Shown here: in pieces, positions 47,840 to 58,938 of the stretch | Position numbering within the stretch: the stretch's first letter is position 1 | Layout: every line of letters begins with the position of its first letter | Assembly: GCA_963682025.1 (NCBI GenBank) | Contig: OY821519.1 | Location: 142,962,429-143,026,428 of the forward strand | Source of the DNA: Cordilura impudica | Taxonomy: Eukaryota; Arthropoda; Insecta; Diptera; Scathophagidae | Direction: 5' to 3' | DNA length: 64,000 nt | The notes under the pieces: model-generated | Databases searched by the model: none | What the model was told of the DNA's origin: nothing | What the model saw: the letters and a program-made list of their open reading frames with translations, nothing else | Program-made: the position numbers and the translations under genes

Positions 47840-49197
47840 TTTAACCAAAATTAAAAAAAAAACACGAAAAAAATAGTCTTGTTTGTTAATTTTATTTTTT
47901 ATTAAATTTTAATAATGTGTACTTCCACCTTTCGACAAAATTATCTCATAAATTCTATTTGGAAGGGAGTCATACAGTTGCGATAAATATTGCAAGGAAA
48001 TTTGCGACCATGCCGATTTTATTGCAGCAATTAAAGATTCTCGGCCATCAAATTGTCTTCCAGACTCGTACACTTTCCGAGACAACCATCCCCACAAGTT
48101 TTCCATTATATTTAAGTCCGGGGAGTATTGTGGCGTTTTAATAATCCTTGCTATGTGGATAGAAGCATTATCCTGTTGGAAAGTCCATAGGATGGGTCCA
48201 AACAAGTCTTGAAATTTTGGGAACGCCGTTTGCAGAATAGATTGGTAGGAATTTGCTGTCATTTTCGTGGTTTGAAATTCCACGTCTGTGACTCCATAGT
48301 ACGAAATCACGCCCCAGACAATAACACCACCTACTCGACTATGGCGACGGGCTAAAAAATGTTCTTCCTTCCTCAAATCATGGAAATAGTAGTAAAACCA
48401 TCGGATCCATCAAAATTGAACTTCTTTTCATCTGAGAAAACTACTTTATTCCACTCACTCTTCCAAGTCATGTGTTCTTTGCAGAAATTCAACCGTAGTT
48501 CCCTACGTTGCTGGTTTAATGGTGGTTTTTTCTGCAATTCAATTCGCTTTAAGTGTTCTGCTGCATTTATTATCCTTCTTACGGTAGAAACACTAGCACT
48601 GGAACCACTTTTTGCTTTAATTTTTTGCAGCAGAGTCACTTGAATTTGAGAATTTTAGAATATTTATTTCGCCTTTCCGCAGCTGTTGGGGCCATTATTT
48701 GCCTTCCCTTCATGTTTTTACCATATTTTTCTTTATTTCTTATGTAATTCCAAACAACGTTAGCACTTTTATTCATTTTTATAGAAATTTTACGGCCGGA
48801 GAGAACTTGATCATCATAGGCATCAATTTTTGCCTTTTCTTCCACCGTTAATGATTTACCAAGGCCCATTTTCATTTAAAATTGACAGAAAACTATTTCT
48901 ATTTTTTGTTTTTAAAAAATGCTGATTTTTTTTAGTTAAAATTGGCACAAATGACCACACAGCCACTTTTTAATCACTGCACCTATTCAATTGACGAAAA
49001 ATAATTCACATTTTTTTTGACATATTATAAAACGAACCACAGATTAAATCTAACGGAACTTTTTCGACTTTTCTTTGTTTACACACTTTGTCTCAATTGT
49101 TAAACCTTTAATAAAAAGTACAAAACAATCCTCTCCATGAATTATCTTGAGAGCAGGAAGCTTAAATTGATTGCTAAATCACTGCACCTATTCATGT
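47840..49197 (-). pseudogene. Tc1-like (DD34E-type) transposon with three-part broken transposase
   Basis: The transposase reads on the minus strand. The HTH part at 48875-48636 begins MGLGKSLTVEEKAKIDAYDD and carries SGRKISIKMNKSANVVWNYI, then PTAAERRN. After a frameshift, 48639-48373 gives VTLLQKIKAKSGSSASVSTV and RRELRLNFCKEHMTWKSEWN, then VVFSDEKKFNFDG (first catalytic Asp). After a second frameshift, 48376-47909 has RRHSRVGGVIVWGVISYYG, LWTFQQDNASIHIAR (second Asp, about 48170) and YSPDLNIMENLWGWLSRKVY (third acidic residue). Only about 22 residues separate the second Asp and the Glu instead of 34, so roughly 12 codons are deleted there. The 5' end shows AATCACTGCACCTATTCA twice, 205 bp apart (48972-48989 and 49177-49194). 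It sits inside a family A copy. Confidence 0.85.
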
Positions 49198-49425
49198 GAA
49201 GCGAAGTGTATATTAAATGTCATCAAAATATATTTATATTTGCAACCAGTGGTATGATTACAAGGTTAACATGGACACACAGACGGACGGACGGACATCG
49301 CTAAATCGACTCAGAAAATGATTCAGAGTCGATCGGTATAATAAAAGATGGGTCTAGGTCAAATATTTTCGGTAGTTACAAACATAGCACAAAGTCCCCT
49401 ATACCGCTATGTGGTCGTGACATTA
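49198..49425 (+). repeat. Family A dispersed repeat, 3' part after Tc1 insertion
   Basis: CATCAAAATATATTTATATT, TGCAACC, GGACACACAGACGGACGGAC, GATCGGTATAATAAAAGATG and GGGTCTAGGTCAAATATTTT match the 3' third of family A. About 45 bp of family A at the junction is missing. Confidence 0.8.
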
Positions 49426-50685
49426 GCTTTACAAAACCCAAAAGCATTTGCTATCAGTTTTCTGACAAACGAAACGACTGAAACGAAACGACTTCTGAAA
49501 ACACAGGCTATTAATTATGTATTTTGTGAATATAATTGTGAATACCCTTTATCTTTTTTTTTATAATATTTTATTGTTCACGTAATTTTATAAAAAAAAA
49601 ACATGTGATTTAAACGATTCTACTCTTACACGTTTTGTTTTTGTTGTTTTCAACATAATGTTAATGACTTTTACAGAAATTCGAACATTTTAAAAGAAAA
49701 CTTATTATTTCAAACTTTTCGATTTATAAATTTGAGCACAATCTTAGTTGTTTTCCAAACGATTTTTTTTTTTTTTAGTAAAAATTAAATTTTAAAAACG
49801 GATTTTAGTATAAAGAGAAAGGATTTGTTCAAAGGATTTGAGTTTATGTAGTCCAATTATTAAATTCTTCGCAATTTGATTGCCAGCATTTAGAAATTCA
49901 TTAACGTTCAGAAAAACTCGTTCACATCCCAAACAAAATTTGTTCTTTGTTTAAATATTTTTATGTATTGTATTCAAATTTTATCTGTCGTCGTCTGCAC
50001 AAAAAATTAACATTATTTTTATTTTAAAATTACAAAAAAAAAAAAAAAAAAAGAAACAGAAAAAAGTATTTGTAGCAATGATTTATTGGTGACATGATCT
50101 TTTAAAGATAAAAACTAAAAAAAAAAAAAAATACAAAAATATACAAAAATTTTTCTTTGAAATTTTTATGAAATATTTATTTGATACCAAGTCATTTCAT
50201 TTATTTATCTCTTTACTCAAACTCTAAAATAATTGATAGTCTGACTAAAACGTCTTTCATATTTGTGTAGATAAGTGTGTGAGATCTATGGGCAACTGGC
50301 TAGAGATCACGCCTAAAAAAAAAGGAGTTCATACATTTTGAATTGTTGTTGTTTTTATTGTTTAACACATGACTGACAGCATAAAATTATAATAGATTAT
50401 AATGCATGTTATGGTAGCGCATGACGTAGAGGATGGTTGTTTCTATTGTTTAATATAAAATAAAAATAAAAAGAACCAAATCAGCCGTATCTAGAATTTT
50501 GGTTTTTGAGAGAAAGAAAAACAAGAAATGTAAAAAAAAAATTGTGAATTAAAAGAATACATTCATTCGTTCTAACATGAAAACAAAAAAAAAAGTTCCT
50601 TTTTTAAAACAAAAGTGAATTTTCTAAAAATTAAAAAATAAAAAGAAAGAAAGAACTTTTTCCTAATAAATGCCAGTTTTGTTTA
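49426..50685. other. 1.25 kb AT-rich sequence without supported features
   Basis: Contains several poly-A and poly-T runs (for example at 50031-50052). No gene or repeat match. Confidence 0.45.
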
Positions 50686-52172
50686 AAAATAGCATTCTCT
50701 TAAAAAAGTAAAAAATATCAGGTCTACAAATAAGTTTCCGCCGTTAAACAAAAGATAGCGCAACCAGTAAAGATATGTTAAAATTTTCAGATGAAGAACT
50801 TCAATATCTTCAGGTTGGATATTAGTCTTGTAATAATAGCGAATCATATAGTTTTTTCGTGCTTGAATTTCGAGTTTTGACGGGAACTTTTGATTTACTT
50901 CTTCTATTTGCGCAGATGCGCATGAATTGTTCTTATAAGCATATGGTGATTCTAACTTAAGTAAGAGAGGTTGTCGTGAGAGGTTTCAAAATTTTATTGA
51001 ACGTAGCGGAATTTGGAGAGTATGTACGAACGTTGAACGACGGGTTTTCTACGCCGTATGATAACTCAAAAAGAAGGACCAAATATTCATGAAAAAAAAA
51101 CTTGTGTGTTTGGTATCATCAGCTTAGAGTCATGTATTATGAGTTGCTTAAATCGAACAAAACAAATACTTAGGCTGTTTAGCAAACACAAACGAAAAGC
51201 GTGCCCAATATTATTCCAGACACAGCAACGTTCTTGTCCTGCATTATAATGCTCGTCCACATGTTGCGGAACCTTCACATCACATCAAGACATTACATGG
51301 TGAAGCAATCTTTAGACGCGGTATCCGTATGCTGTCAGAAAGTAGTGAAAAAAATAGCGCTAGTGATGGAAAATACTTCAATTTTTTCACAATATTTGAG
51401 AAATTTCTGAAGTAAAAAAACGGAGGTACTTTTTTTTGTACAAGTTAAATTAAAAAGTACATTTTTGAAGAAAACGAAAAAGAACAAGAAAGTAACTATT
51501 TTAAAAAACTATTGTCACAATTTTCCAAAGTGTGACTTAAGTTGGAAACACAACTGGGACGAACGACGAATTTTTCGTTCCGAATACTCGTCGTCAGAAA
51601 TAAAACACATTTATGTATACGAAAACGCACACAATCAGTGCGTCGAACGAAATACGTAGAGCGTAACGAACTCTGCGATAGGTTTATTTCTATTTCTTAC
51701 GCCGACGAACGACGAATAAATCGGTGTAGAGCGGCCGTATTCTATTTCAGTTTTTCAAATGTTTTGGTAAATAAAATTATTTTTGTCTTTAAAAATTGTT
51801 TTATATTTTATTTATAACTTAGAAGTTAAATAAAATCTATTTTTATTTATATAATTTTCTTTTACATAGTTTTTTGTTAAAATTTATTATTTTTCGTTTA
51901 GTGCTTCTTTTTTTTAAATATGGTCTCACTATCAGTCAGCTACAACATGTAAACAAAAATGACACAAAATTAATTTATTAATGAAAATTTATGTAATTTT
52001 TTCAAAATAAAAAAATTAAACGCTGCCGTACAAAAATAAAGGCTTTTACCATCGTAAACATGATGTTTACAATTGTAATAACTCGTACAAAGTTAAAAAT
52101 TCTTTTGTTCATATTTTTCCAATATTTATTTATATAAATTACAAACAATTTCAACTGACGTTACAGCTCCCA
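50686..52172 (+). repeat. ~1.48 kb direct duplication, copy I
   Basis: Nearly identical to 53317-54788 from AAATAGCATTCTCTT to CAACTGACGTTACAGCT, with scattered substitutions and small indels. It contains a deleted mariner (50718-51445) and, from about 51540, the left half of a TIR element. At the right boundary the two copies diverge: this copy lacks the right TIR arm. The intervening segment at 52173-53316 includes a full family A repeat. Confidence 0.85.
50718..51445 (+). pseudogene. Internally deleted mariner, copy I
   Basis: The ends GTCTACAAATAAGTTTCCGC and the complement of GGAGGTACTTTTTTTTGTAC are related inverted repeats next to TA. Near 51130-51300 the sequence matches mariner transposase: VMYYELLKSNKTN, HYNARPHVAEP. 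About half of the ~1.3 kb mariner is missing and stops are frequent. The element cannot encode transposase. Confidence 0.75.
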
Positions 52173-52520
52173 GCAAAAATAAATGAAAGTCATTCTTCAC
52201 GATGCCATTTATTCATTACTTCCAAATTGTCACATATTGCATTATTTTAGCATTGTGAGAAGTTATTCTAAACAATACTAAAAATGTCATTATTAACCAA
52301 TTCCAATTTTACAAATTTGGATCGGTTTTTTACTGTAGTGGCCTTTAAGAGATATATTTAAAGTACTACATACAAAAACTAAAATTTGTATCCCCATTTT
52401 CCGTTTTTGAACCCCTAAACATAAAAATTAACCTACTTTTCAAAGTGCCTTTTGTTAGGTTTTAATGTTACTGTAGGATATTTAATTCCATATTTAAAAG
52501 GTTGTTGATTTAAAAAATAA
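51446..52520. other. Left part of TIR element and unassigned sequence
   Basis: 51540-51720 has GGGACGAACGACGAATTTTT, TCGTTCCGAATACTCGTC and ACGCCGACGAACGACGAATA, the left-arm region of the element complete at 54167-54903. 52173-52520 is unassigned. Confidence 0.5.
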
Positions 52521-53315
52521 ACAAGTAAAAAAATTATAGTCGGTTTAGACCGACTATATGATACCCTATACCATGCGTTTAGAGACCCTATCTCTCAGGC
52601 CCAACTAACTGGATATAGAAAATAAGCATAAATCAAATTTGAGTGGGATTTTTATTAATTTTTTTGGCTGAAGATATGAAAAAGTCCATATCGGATGCTA
52701 TATCTATATGGGGACTAGGCACAAAAATGGACCGATCCTGACCATGTTTGGTAGTCTCTTGTATTTTGCAAAAATATATACAAGCAAAATTTGAGAAGAA
52801 TCAGTGCAATATTTTTGTTTTTAGATAGATTTAAGTGAAGATCGGGAAGCAGCTCTATATGGGGCCTATGACAAAGAGTTGTCCAATAGGGATAATTTTT
52901 GGACTACTGATTAATGGATGTAATATATACATACAAACCCAATTTGACTAAGATTTGTATGATAATTTGGATCTTATGGCAATATATGTTTATTTCATAT
53001 GGGTCATTTGTATGGGGGCTAGGTCTGAACATGGACCGATTCTCACCAATTTCAATAGCGTTCATCCCATGGCCGATAAAAGATTAAATACCAAATTTCA
53101 TCGAAATATATTCATATTTGCGACCTGCAGTTTGATTACAAGCTTTACATGGACACACAGACGGACGGACGGATGGACATCGTTAAATCGAATCAGATAG
53201 TGATTCTGATTCGATCGGTATAATTAAAGATGGGTGTAGGTCAAATATTTTTGGTTGTTACAAACAGCAGCACAAAGTCATTATACCCAAACCACATAGT
53301 GGTATAGGGTATAAA
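52521..53315 (+). repeat. Family A dispersed repeat, full-length copy
   Basis: Colinear with 11626-12415: starts ACAAGTAAAAAAATTATAGT, hairpin AGTCGGTTTAGACCGACT, ends CACATAGTGGTATAGGGTAT. It carries an extra GGACGGACGGATGGAC block. Its end abuts the start of the second duplication copy. Confidence 0.85.
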
Positions 53316-53316
53316 A

Positions 53317-54788
53317 AATAGCATTCTCTTGAAAAGTAAAAAATATCAGGTCTACAAATAAGTTTCCGCCGCTTAACAAAAGATCGCGCCAACAGTAAAG
53401 ATATGTTAAAATTTTCAGATGTAGAATTTCAATATCTTCAGGTTGGATATTAATCTTGAAATAATTGCGAATCATACAGTTTTTTCATGCTTGAATTTCG
53501 AGTTTTGACGGGAACTTTTGATTTACTTCTTCTATTTGCGCACATACGCATGAATTGTTCTTGTAAGCATATGGTGAGTCTAACTAAAGTAAGAGAGGTT
53601 GTCGTGAGAGGTTTCACAATTTTATTCAACGTAGCGGAAATTGGAGAGTATGTACGAATGTTGAACGACGGGGTTTCTGCGCCGTATGATAACTCAAAAA
53701 GAATGACCACCTGATCATGTTTCGACATCTACAGAGAAGCCAAATATTCATGAAAAAAAAAACTTGTGTATTTGGTGTCATCAGCTTAGAGTCATGTATT
53801 ATGAGTTGCTCAAATTGAACACAAACGAAAAGCGTACCCAATGTTATTCCAGACACAGCAACGTTATTCTCCTGCATTATAATGCTCGTCCACATGTTGC
53901 GAAACCTTCACATCATATCAAGACATTAAATGATGAAGCAATCTTTAGACGCGATATCCGTATGCTGCCAGAAAGTAGTGAAAAAATAGCGCCAGCGATG
54001 GAAAATACTTCAATTTTTTCACAATAATTGAGAAATTTGTGAAGTAAAAAAACGGAGGTACCTTTTTTTGTACAAGTTAAATTAAAAAAGTACATTTTTT
54101 AAGAAAAAGAACAAAAAAGTAACTATTTTAAAAAGTTATTGTCACAATTTTCCAAAGTGTGACTTAAGTTGGAAACACAACTGAGACGAACGACGAATTT
54201 TTCGTTCCGAATATTCGTCGTCAGAAATAAAACACATTTGTGTATACGAAAACGCACACAATCAGTGCGTCGAACGAAATACGTAGTGCGTAACGAACTC
54301 TGGTTTATTTCTATTTCTTACGCCGACGAACGACGAATAAATCAGTATAGAGTGGCCGTATTCTATTTTAGTTTTTCAAATGTTTTAGTAAATAAAGTTA
54401 TTTTTGTCTTTAAGAATTGTTTTATATTTTATTTATAACTTATAAGTTAAATAAAATCTAGTTTTATTTATATAATTTCTTTTACATAGTTTTTTGTTAA
54501 TATTTATTCTTTTTCGTTTAGTGCTTCTTTTTTTTAAATATGGTCACACTATCAGTCAGCTACAACATGTAAACAAAAAGGACACAAAATTAATTTATTA
54601 ATGAAAATTTATGTAATTTTTTTAGAATTAAAAAATTAAACGCTGCCGTACAAAAATAAAGGCTTTTACCATCGTAAACATGATGCTTACAATTGTAATA
54701 ACTCGTACAAAGTTAAAAATTCTTTTATTCATATTTTTCCAATATTTATTTATATAAATTACAAACAATTTCAAATGACGTTACAGCT
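53317..54788 (+). repeat. ~1.48 kb direct duplication, copy II
   Basis: Same content and order as 50686-52172. In this copy the right TIR element continues past the duplication boundary to 54903. Confidence 0.85.
53346..54077 (+). pseudogene. Internally deleted mariner, copy II
   Basis: 732 bp with the same ends as copy I. The clearest coding stretch (53764-54027) reads CIWCHQLRVMYYELLKLNTN, then ILLHYNARPHVAKPSHHIKT. In active mariners the second catalytic residue is the Asp of HDNARPH; here it is Tyr, as in copy I. That shared change suggests the substitution predates the duplication. Confidence 0.8.
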
Positions 54789-54903
54789 GTTATGTGAATT
54801 CGTAATTGTATTTCATTCGACGAATTTACGCAACGAGTTGTTGCCGACAAATTCGTCGAGCTGTGCGAAATTCGTCGTTCGTCCCGGTTGTGTTTCCACC
54901 TTT
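54167..54903. mobile_element. TIR DNA element with CGACGAA-rich ends
   Basis: The left end GGAAACACAACTGAGACGAA, followed by CGACGAATTTTTCG, is inverted at 54846-54898 (complement of GGAAACACAACCGGGACGAA, CGACGAATTTCGCA). Subterminal CGACGAA, CGTCG and GTGCGTCGAACG motifs are repeated at both ends. The interior contains AT-rich sequence without a transposase. Non-autonomous; superfamily unassigned. Confidence 0.7.
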
Positions 54904-55222
54904 AGGTGTCTTGCAACAAACTAATGAATAATAAATTAAATATATTCCAATTTAATACTTTGTTGATCATCCTATTTTTCGTATTACTTCCATACATCTG
55001 CGATTTATAGAATTTATAAGAAATTCCCATGTTTCCAGGGGTTATGAAATACCACTCTTTTTTTCATCTTTACCCAAAATTGTTGCTTAACGTGAAACCC
55101 CGTATACATCAGAGTACGGACACTGGCGGATTCCAAACAAGAGCTCTCAAATAAATTGTGTGGTCGGAAATCAGCTGATATTAAGTAACAGACAAATTTA
55201 TACAATAAAGTACAAAAAATAG
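54904..55222. other. Unassigned sequence
   Basis: No feature recognised. Confidence 0.35.
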
Positions 55223-55489
55223 TTAATTGAGGTATTCAGTTATATTGCGCTTTAATTTTAATAGCACATTACAATTAAAATCAACAAAATTGAGTAGCAC
55301 ATTATAATCATGACAAATTCTGCGGAAAGGATAAGAATTAGCATAATTAATCCTAAAATAGTCCAAATGAAGCGGATTAAAATGTTTTGTGAATCCACAA
55401 GGTATGTCAAAACTGAAATTTGATAAACGAAACTCCGAGTTTACATTACCATTTGCAAGGCTGAATAAAATCAAATAAATTGAACCCAT
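55223..55489 (-). pseudogene. LINE C-terminal tail fragment
   Basis: The minus-strand frame has FNPLHLDYFRINYANSYPFR, then RICHDYNVLLNFVDFN and LLKLKRNI. This follows the common LINE ORF2 ending R.TNY....P..RI.R.YN.....DF.......FK..L. No RT core precedes it, so the assignment is moderate. Confidence 0.45.
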
Positions 55490-55800
55490 ACCATATGAAA
55501 AAACAGCCTATTAACATCATACACTCCTCGCCATATACCCCACAAACAACTCTTTTAAGTGTACCTTGGATCGCATGCAGAATTCACGGGACGCTGTACT
55601 TAAGTATTGCTATCGGAACCAAACACCTATTTTGAAATTCAGGAGGCCAATGTATTGGGCCACGAAAGCTAGTCTCCATTTAGTGTTTTGAGTGGTATCT
55701 CTTTCAGATTGGTATCTTTTATGGTGTAAAAAGCATTTATTTTTTAATTCAGGAATGTTTGGTTGTTTCAATTATATTTTAAACCACTGTACATACATAC
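55490..55800. other. Unassigned sequence
   Basis: No frame or repeat recognised. Could be the 5' flank of the next LINE fragment. Confidence 0.3.
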
Positions 55801-55804
55801 ATAC

Positions 55805-56115
55805 TGATAGCAAAGCTTGATATTTTTTGGATTCTCCGGCAATTTGCTTAAATGGTTTCGAACTTACTTAAATCGTAAACAATATGTAGTTTTCAGTAAC
55901 TCTAAATCGAAATATATAGATGTTACTTCCGGTGGTCATCAAGGGAGTCACATTGGACCTCTGCTATTCTTACTGTTCCTTAATGATCTTCCAAGGTCTA
56001 TTCAATATAGTAATATCCTTATGCATGCCGACGATGTAACAATCTACTCAACACTCATAAAGTATGCAGACAGTATAGAGTACATCTCCAGTCTGACGGT
56101 GGGAGCTGATTTAAA
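55805..56115 (+). pseudogene. LINE reverse transcriptase fragment
   Basis: The frame at 55817 reads GFSGNLLKWFRTYLNRKQYV, GGHQGSHIGPLLFLLFLNDL (motif B) and HADDVTIYS (motif C, His instead of the usual Tyr/Phe before the Asp pair). It breaks up after 56110. The same family occurs at 59588-60340, which overlaps this piece from QYSNIL onward with about 95% identity. 5' and 3' truncated. Confidence 0.8.
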
Positions 56116-56269
56116 GTCAGAAATTGTTTCACTTAAATATACTACGTTCATTGTACAGCTTTGTGTAAAATAATATTTGCAAAAAACTATTTGATTTTTA
56201 TTATTGTGTCTTATATATCACCGGAAAGTTCTTTTCAGATTAAAGATATCATTTGGATAACATTCAAAT

Positions 56270-58932
56270 TATAATGATAATTTAGATATAAACCAATTTA
56301 TGTTTGTACTTGGTGATTTTAACCTGAATAATATCAATTGGATTTTTGATGAAAATGTATTTATACCTTACAATATTAAGGATGACATAGATGAATTTGT
56401 TACAGGTTTTTTCTATCAAATGATTTTAAGCAATTTAATTGTTATAAAAATGATATAGGAAGATTTTTAGATTTAATTTTTGCCTCTTGTCTTCAAATCC
56501 GGTTTCTAGAAATACTGTCCACCATAAAGCCCTTGACTTCAATTTCACTTTTCAATAAGGCAAATTTTATTGGTTTAAATTATTATTTTAAATTAATTGA
56601 TTGGTCAATTCTTTCTAATTTTGAAGATCCAGATTTAATTAACTCTTTTATTGTCACTCATTTTGACAATGCGATTAAAACAAATGTTACACAGTTCGAA
56701 CCAAAATTTAATCATAAACCTCCGTGGTACAATTCAAGGCTTTGTCACATGAAAAATGTTAAAACTAAAGCCTACAAAAAATTCATTACTTCGAGTAGTG
56801 ATGAAGATCGTGCTTATTTTACATTAGTTCGAAACGAATATAATTTCTTTCGAAATTTTCTGTATAAACAATATGTTTTTGATATCGAAAATAAAGTTAA
56901 AACAAATTCTTCAGCTTTTTGGCATTTCATTAATAGCAAAAAAGATAATAATGGCATTCCAAAACGTATGTTCTTCGGTAGTTTTGTCATCTGATGGTAA
57001 TGTAGACTCCACTCCTGTGATTTATTTGCAGATTATTTTCAATCAACATTTGTTAAGCCCAGATCTGATCTGATCCATTACACCAGATTACTGATCGTAT
57101 GCCAAATTTCGATATTAGTATAGAAGATGTTTTGATTGCCATAAATTCTTTAAAAAATCGTACTAAATGCTCTCTTAGCTCATATCCATCAATATTTTTC
57201 AAAAAATTTTCACAAAATATTGCTGAAGCCATCTCTATTCTTTTTAATACTTGTATTAAACAAGGTAATTTTTTGGATAGTTGGAAATACTATTCAATTA
57301 CTCCTATATTTAAATCGGGATCGTAGCCAAGTTACAAACTATAGACCAATTATAAAACGATGTACATTAGCAAAAAATTTTGACTCAATTATCAAAGAAA
57401 AACTTTTCAGCTATGTTAAGGATTTTATTTCACCCTGCCAACATGGTTTTATGCCTGGCATATCTACCACTACGAATTTAACTTTGGTCACCCATAACAT
57501 ATTAAATGCCATGGAACTCAGATCTCAATTAGATATTGTTTATACAGATTTTGCGAAAGCATTTGATACATCAAGTCATAATATTTTATTAAAGAAAATT
57601 TCTGCATTTGGATTTCCTCATAATCTTCAATTATTTTTTAAAAACTTTTTAATTCAAAGAAAACTGAAAGTCTCTTTTGGTAACTATTATTCGAAACTTC
57701 AGATTAGTGATTACTCTGGTATTCCGCAGGGCACACACATTGGACCGCTGCTATTTGGGCTCTTTATTAATGATTTTCCATCTGTTTTAAAATTTTCAAA
57801 ATGCTTGTTATTTGCGGATGATATGAAACTATTTGCTAGAATATCAAATGTGGTTGATTCCATGAAATTGCAGAACGACTTAATCAACTTATCGAACTGG
57901 TGTAGTGAAAATTAGCTCACAGTTAATGTTACAAAGTGTTGTGTTGTTTCTTACACTCGCTGTTCTCATCCCATTTTATTTAATTATAGTATTAGAGGTA
58001 AAAATCTTAGTCGTGAAATTGAGGTAAAAGATTTGGGTTTTATATTTGATGTAAATTTAACTTTTACTAGGAATGCTTGGCTTCATAAATAGAAATTCTA
58101 AGGATTTTCGAGATTCTTTTACATTTAAATCCTTACTTGTGTCATTGGTTCGTACTGAACTCGAATATTGCTCAATTATTTGGAGCCCTTATTACACTAC
58201 GGATTCGAACCGTATTGAAGGTGTTCAAAAGAGGTTTACTAAAAGTATTTTAAAATATTCTTGGCATTATGAATTGCCTGCATATGAAGTAAGAAGGAAA
58301 CTTTTAGGATTGCAATTTTCAAGTGATCGTCGATCATATTCTTCTATAATGTTTGTTTATAATGTTTTAGCTGGGGACATAAATTGTTCGGAAATTTGTG
58401 ATATATTTAATTTATACCGGCCACCAAGGGATTTAAGGAATAATCGAATGTTTGAAGATTCTCTTCATAGATCAAACTATGGGTGAGTTCCAAAACGTCA
58501 AAATACATTGCAGTGATGCATTTATACTACCGTTTCCAAACAAAGCAAACAAGTGTGTTGTTTACTTTATAATAAAAACATTGCATCAATAAAATTAGTA
58601 ATGCAAAGTTTGCTTTTTGCTACGCATCGATAACTTTTATTATACATTTAGGGATGTATGACATTGTCAACGTTTACACGGTTGCGTTTAGGAATGCATG
58701 ACTTTGTTTAGTTGCATTGCAAATGACGTTTTGGAATTCACTCTATGCCTTAAATGATCCAATTACAAGGTGCAAAAAATTATGGAATAGTCTTTCTTCT
58801 GAGATAGATTTCAAAGTAACTAAAGATAAATTTAAGTTAAATTTATTAAAGTTTTATAAGTAAATATATTATTAGATCTAAGTAGTCTGTAAGAATAAAT
58901 ATTCTGTAGATGAATAAATAAATAAATAAATA
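56270..58932 (+). pseudogene. LINE (CR1/Jockey-like) ORF2 relic, near complete, with TAAA-type tail
   Basis: The endonuclease end at 56285-56345 gives FVLGDFNLNNINW. The linker frame at 56533-56994 has PPWYNSRLCHMKNVKTKAYK. The RT starts at 57099 with ISIEDVLIAINSLKNR and SWKYYSITPIFKSGS. After a frameshift come NYRPIIKRCTLAKNFDSIIK and HGFMPGISTTTNLTLVTHNI. Motif A is DIVYTDFAKAFDT (about 57535), motif B GIPQGTHIGPLLFGLFINDF (about 57720), and motif C LFADDMKLF (about 57808). The C-terminal domain at 58073-58480 has RTELEYCSIIWSPYY and VQKRFTKSIL. It resumes after an inserted MITE as LNDPITRCKKLWNSLSSEID and ends at a stop near 58862. The tail is (TAAA)n at 58911-58931. Frameshifts and one TAG at 57913 inactivate it. 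The first half of the endonuclease is missing. Confidence 0.85.
58482..58742. mobile_element. 261 bp MITE inserted in the LINE C-terminal coding region
   Basis: The TIR GTGAGTTCCAAAACGTCA at 58483 is matched by TGACGTTTTGGAATTCAC ending at 58741. CTATG is found directly on both sides (58477-58481 and 58743-58747), consistent with a 5 bp target duplication; a 3 bp TAT reading with one more TIR base is also possible. Removing it restores the LINE frame (HRSNY then LNDP). Confidence 0.85.
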
Positions 58933-58938
58933 TTCAAT

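Noticed and set aside
47917..48747. Plus-strand frames across the Tc1 element
   Set aside because: Antisense shadows of the minus-strand transposase, which has all expected motifs.
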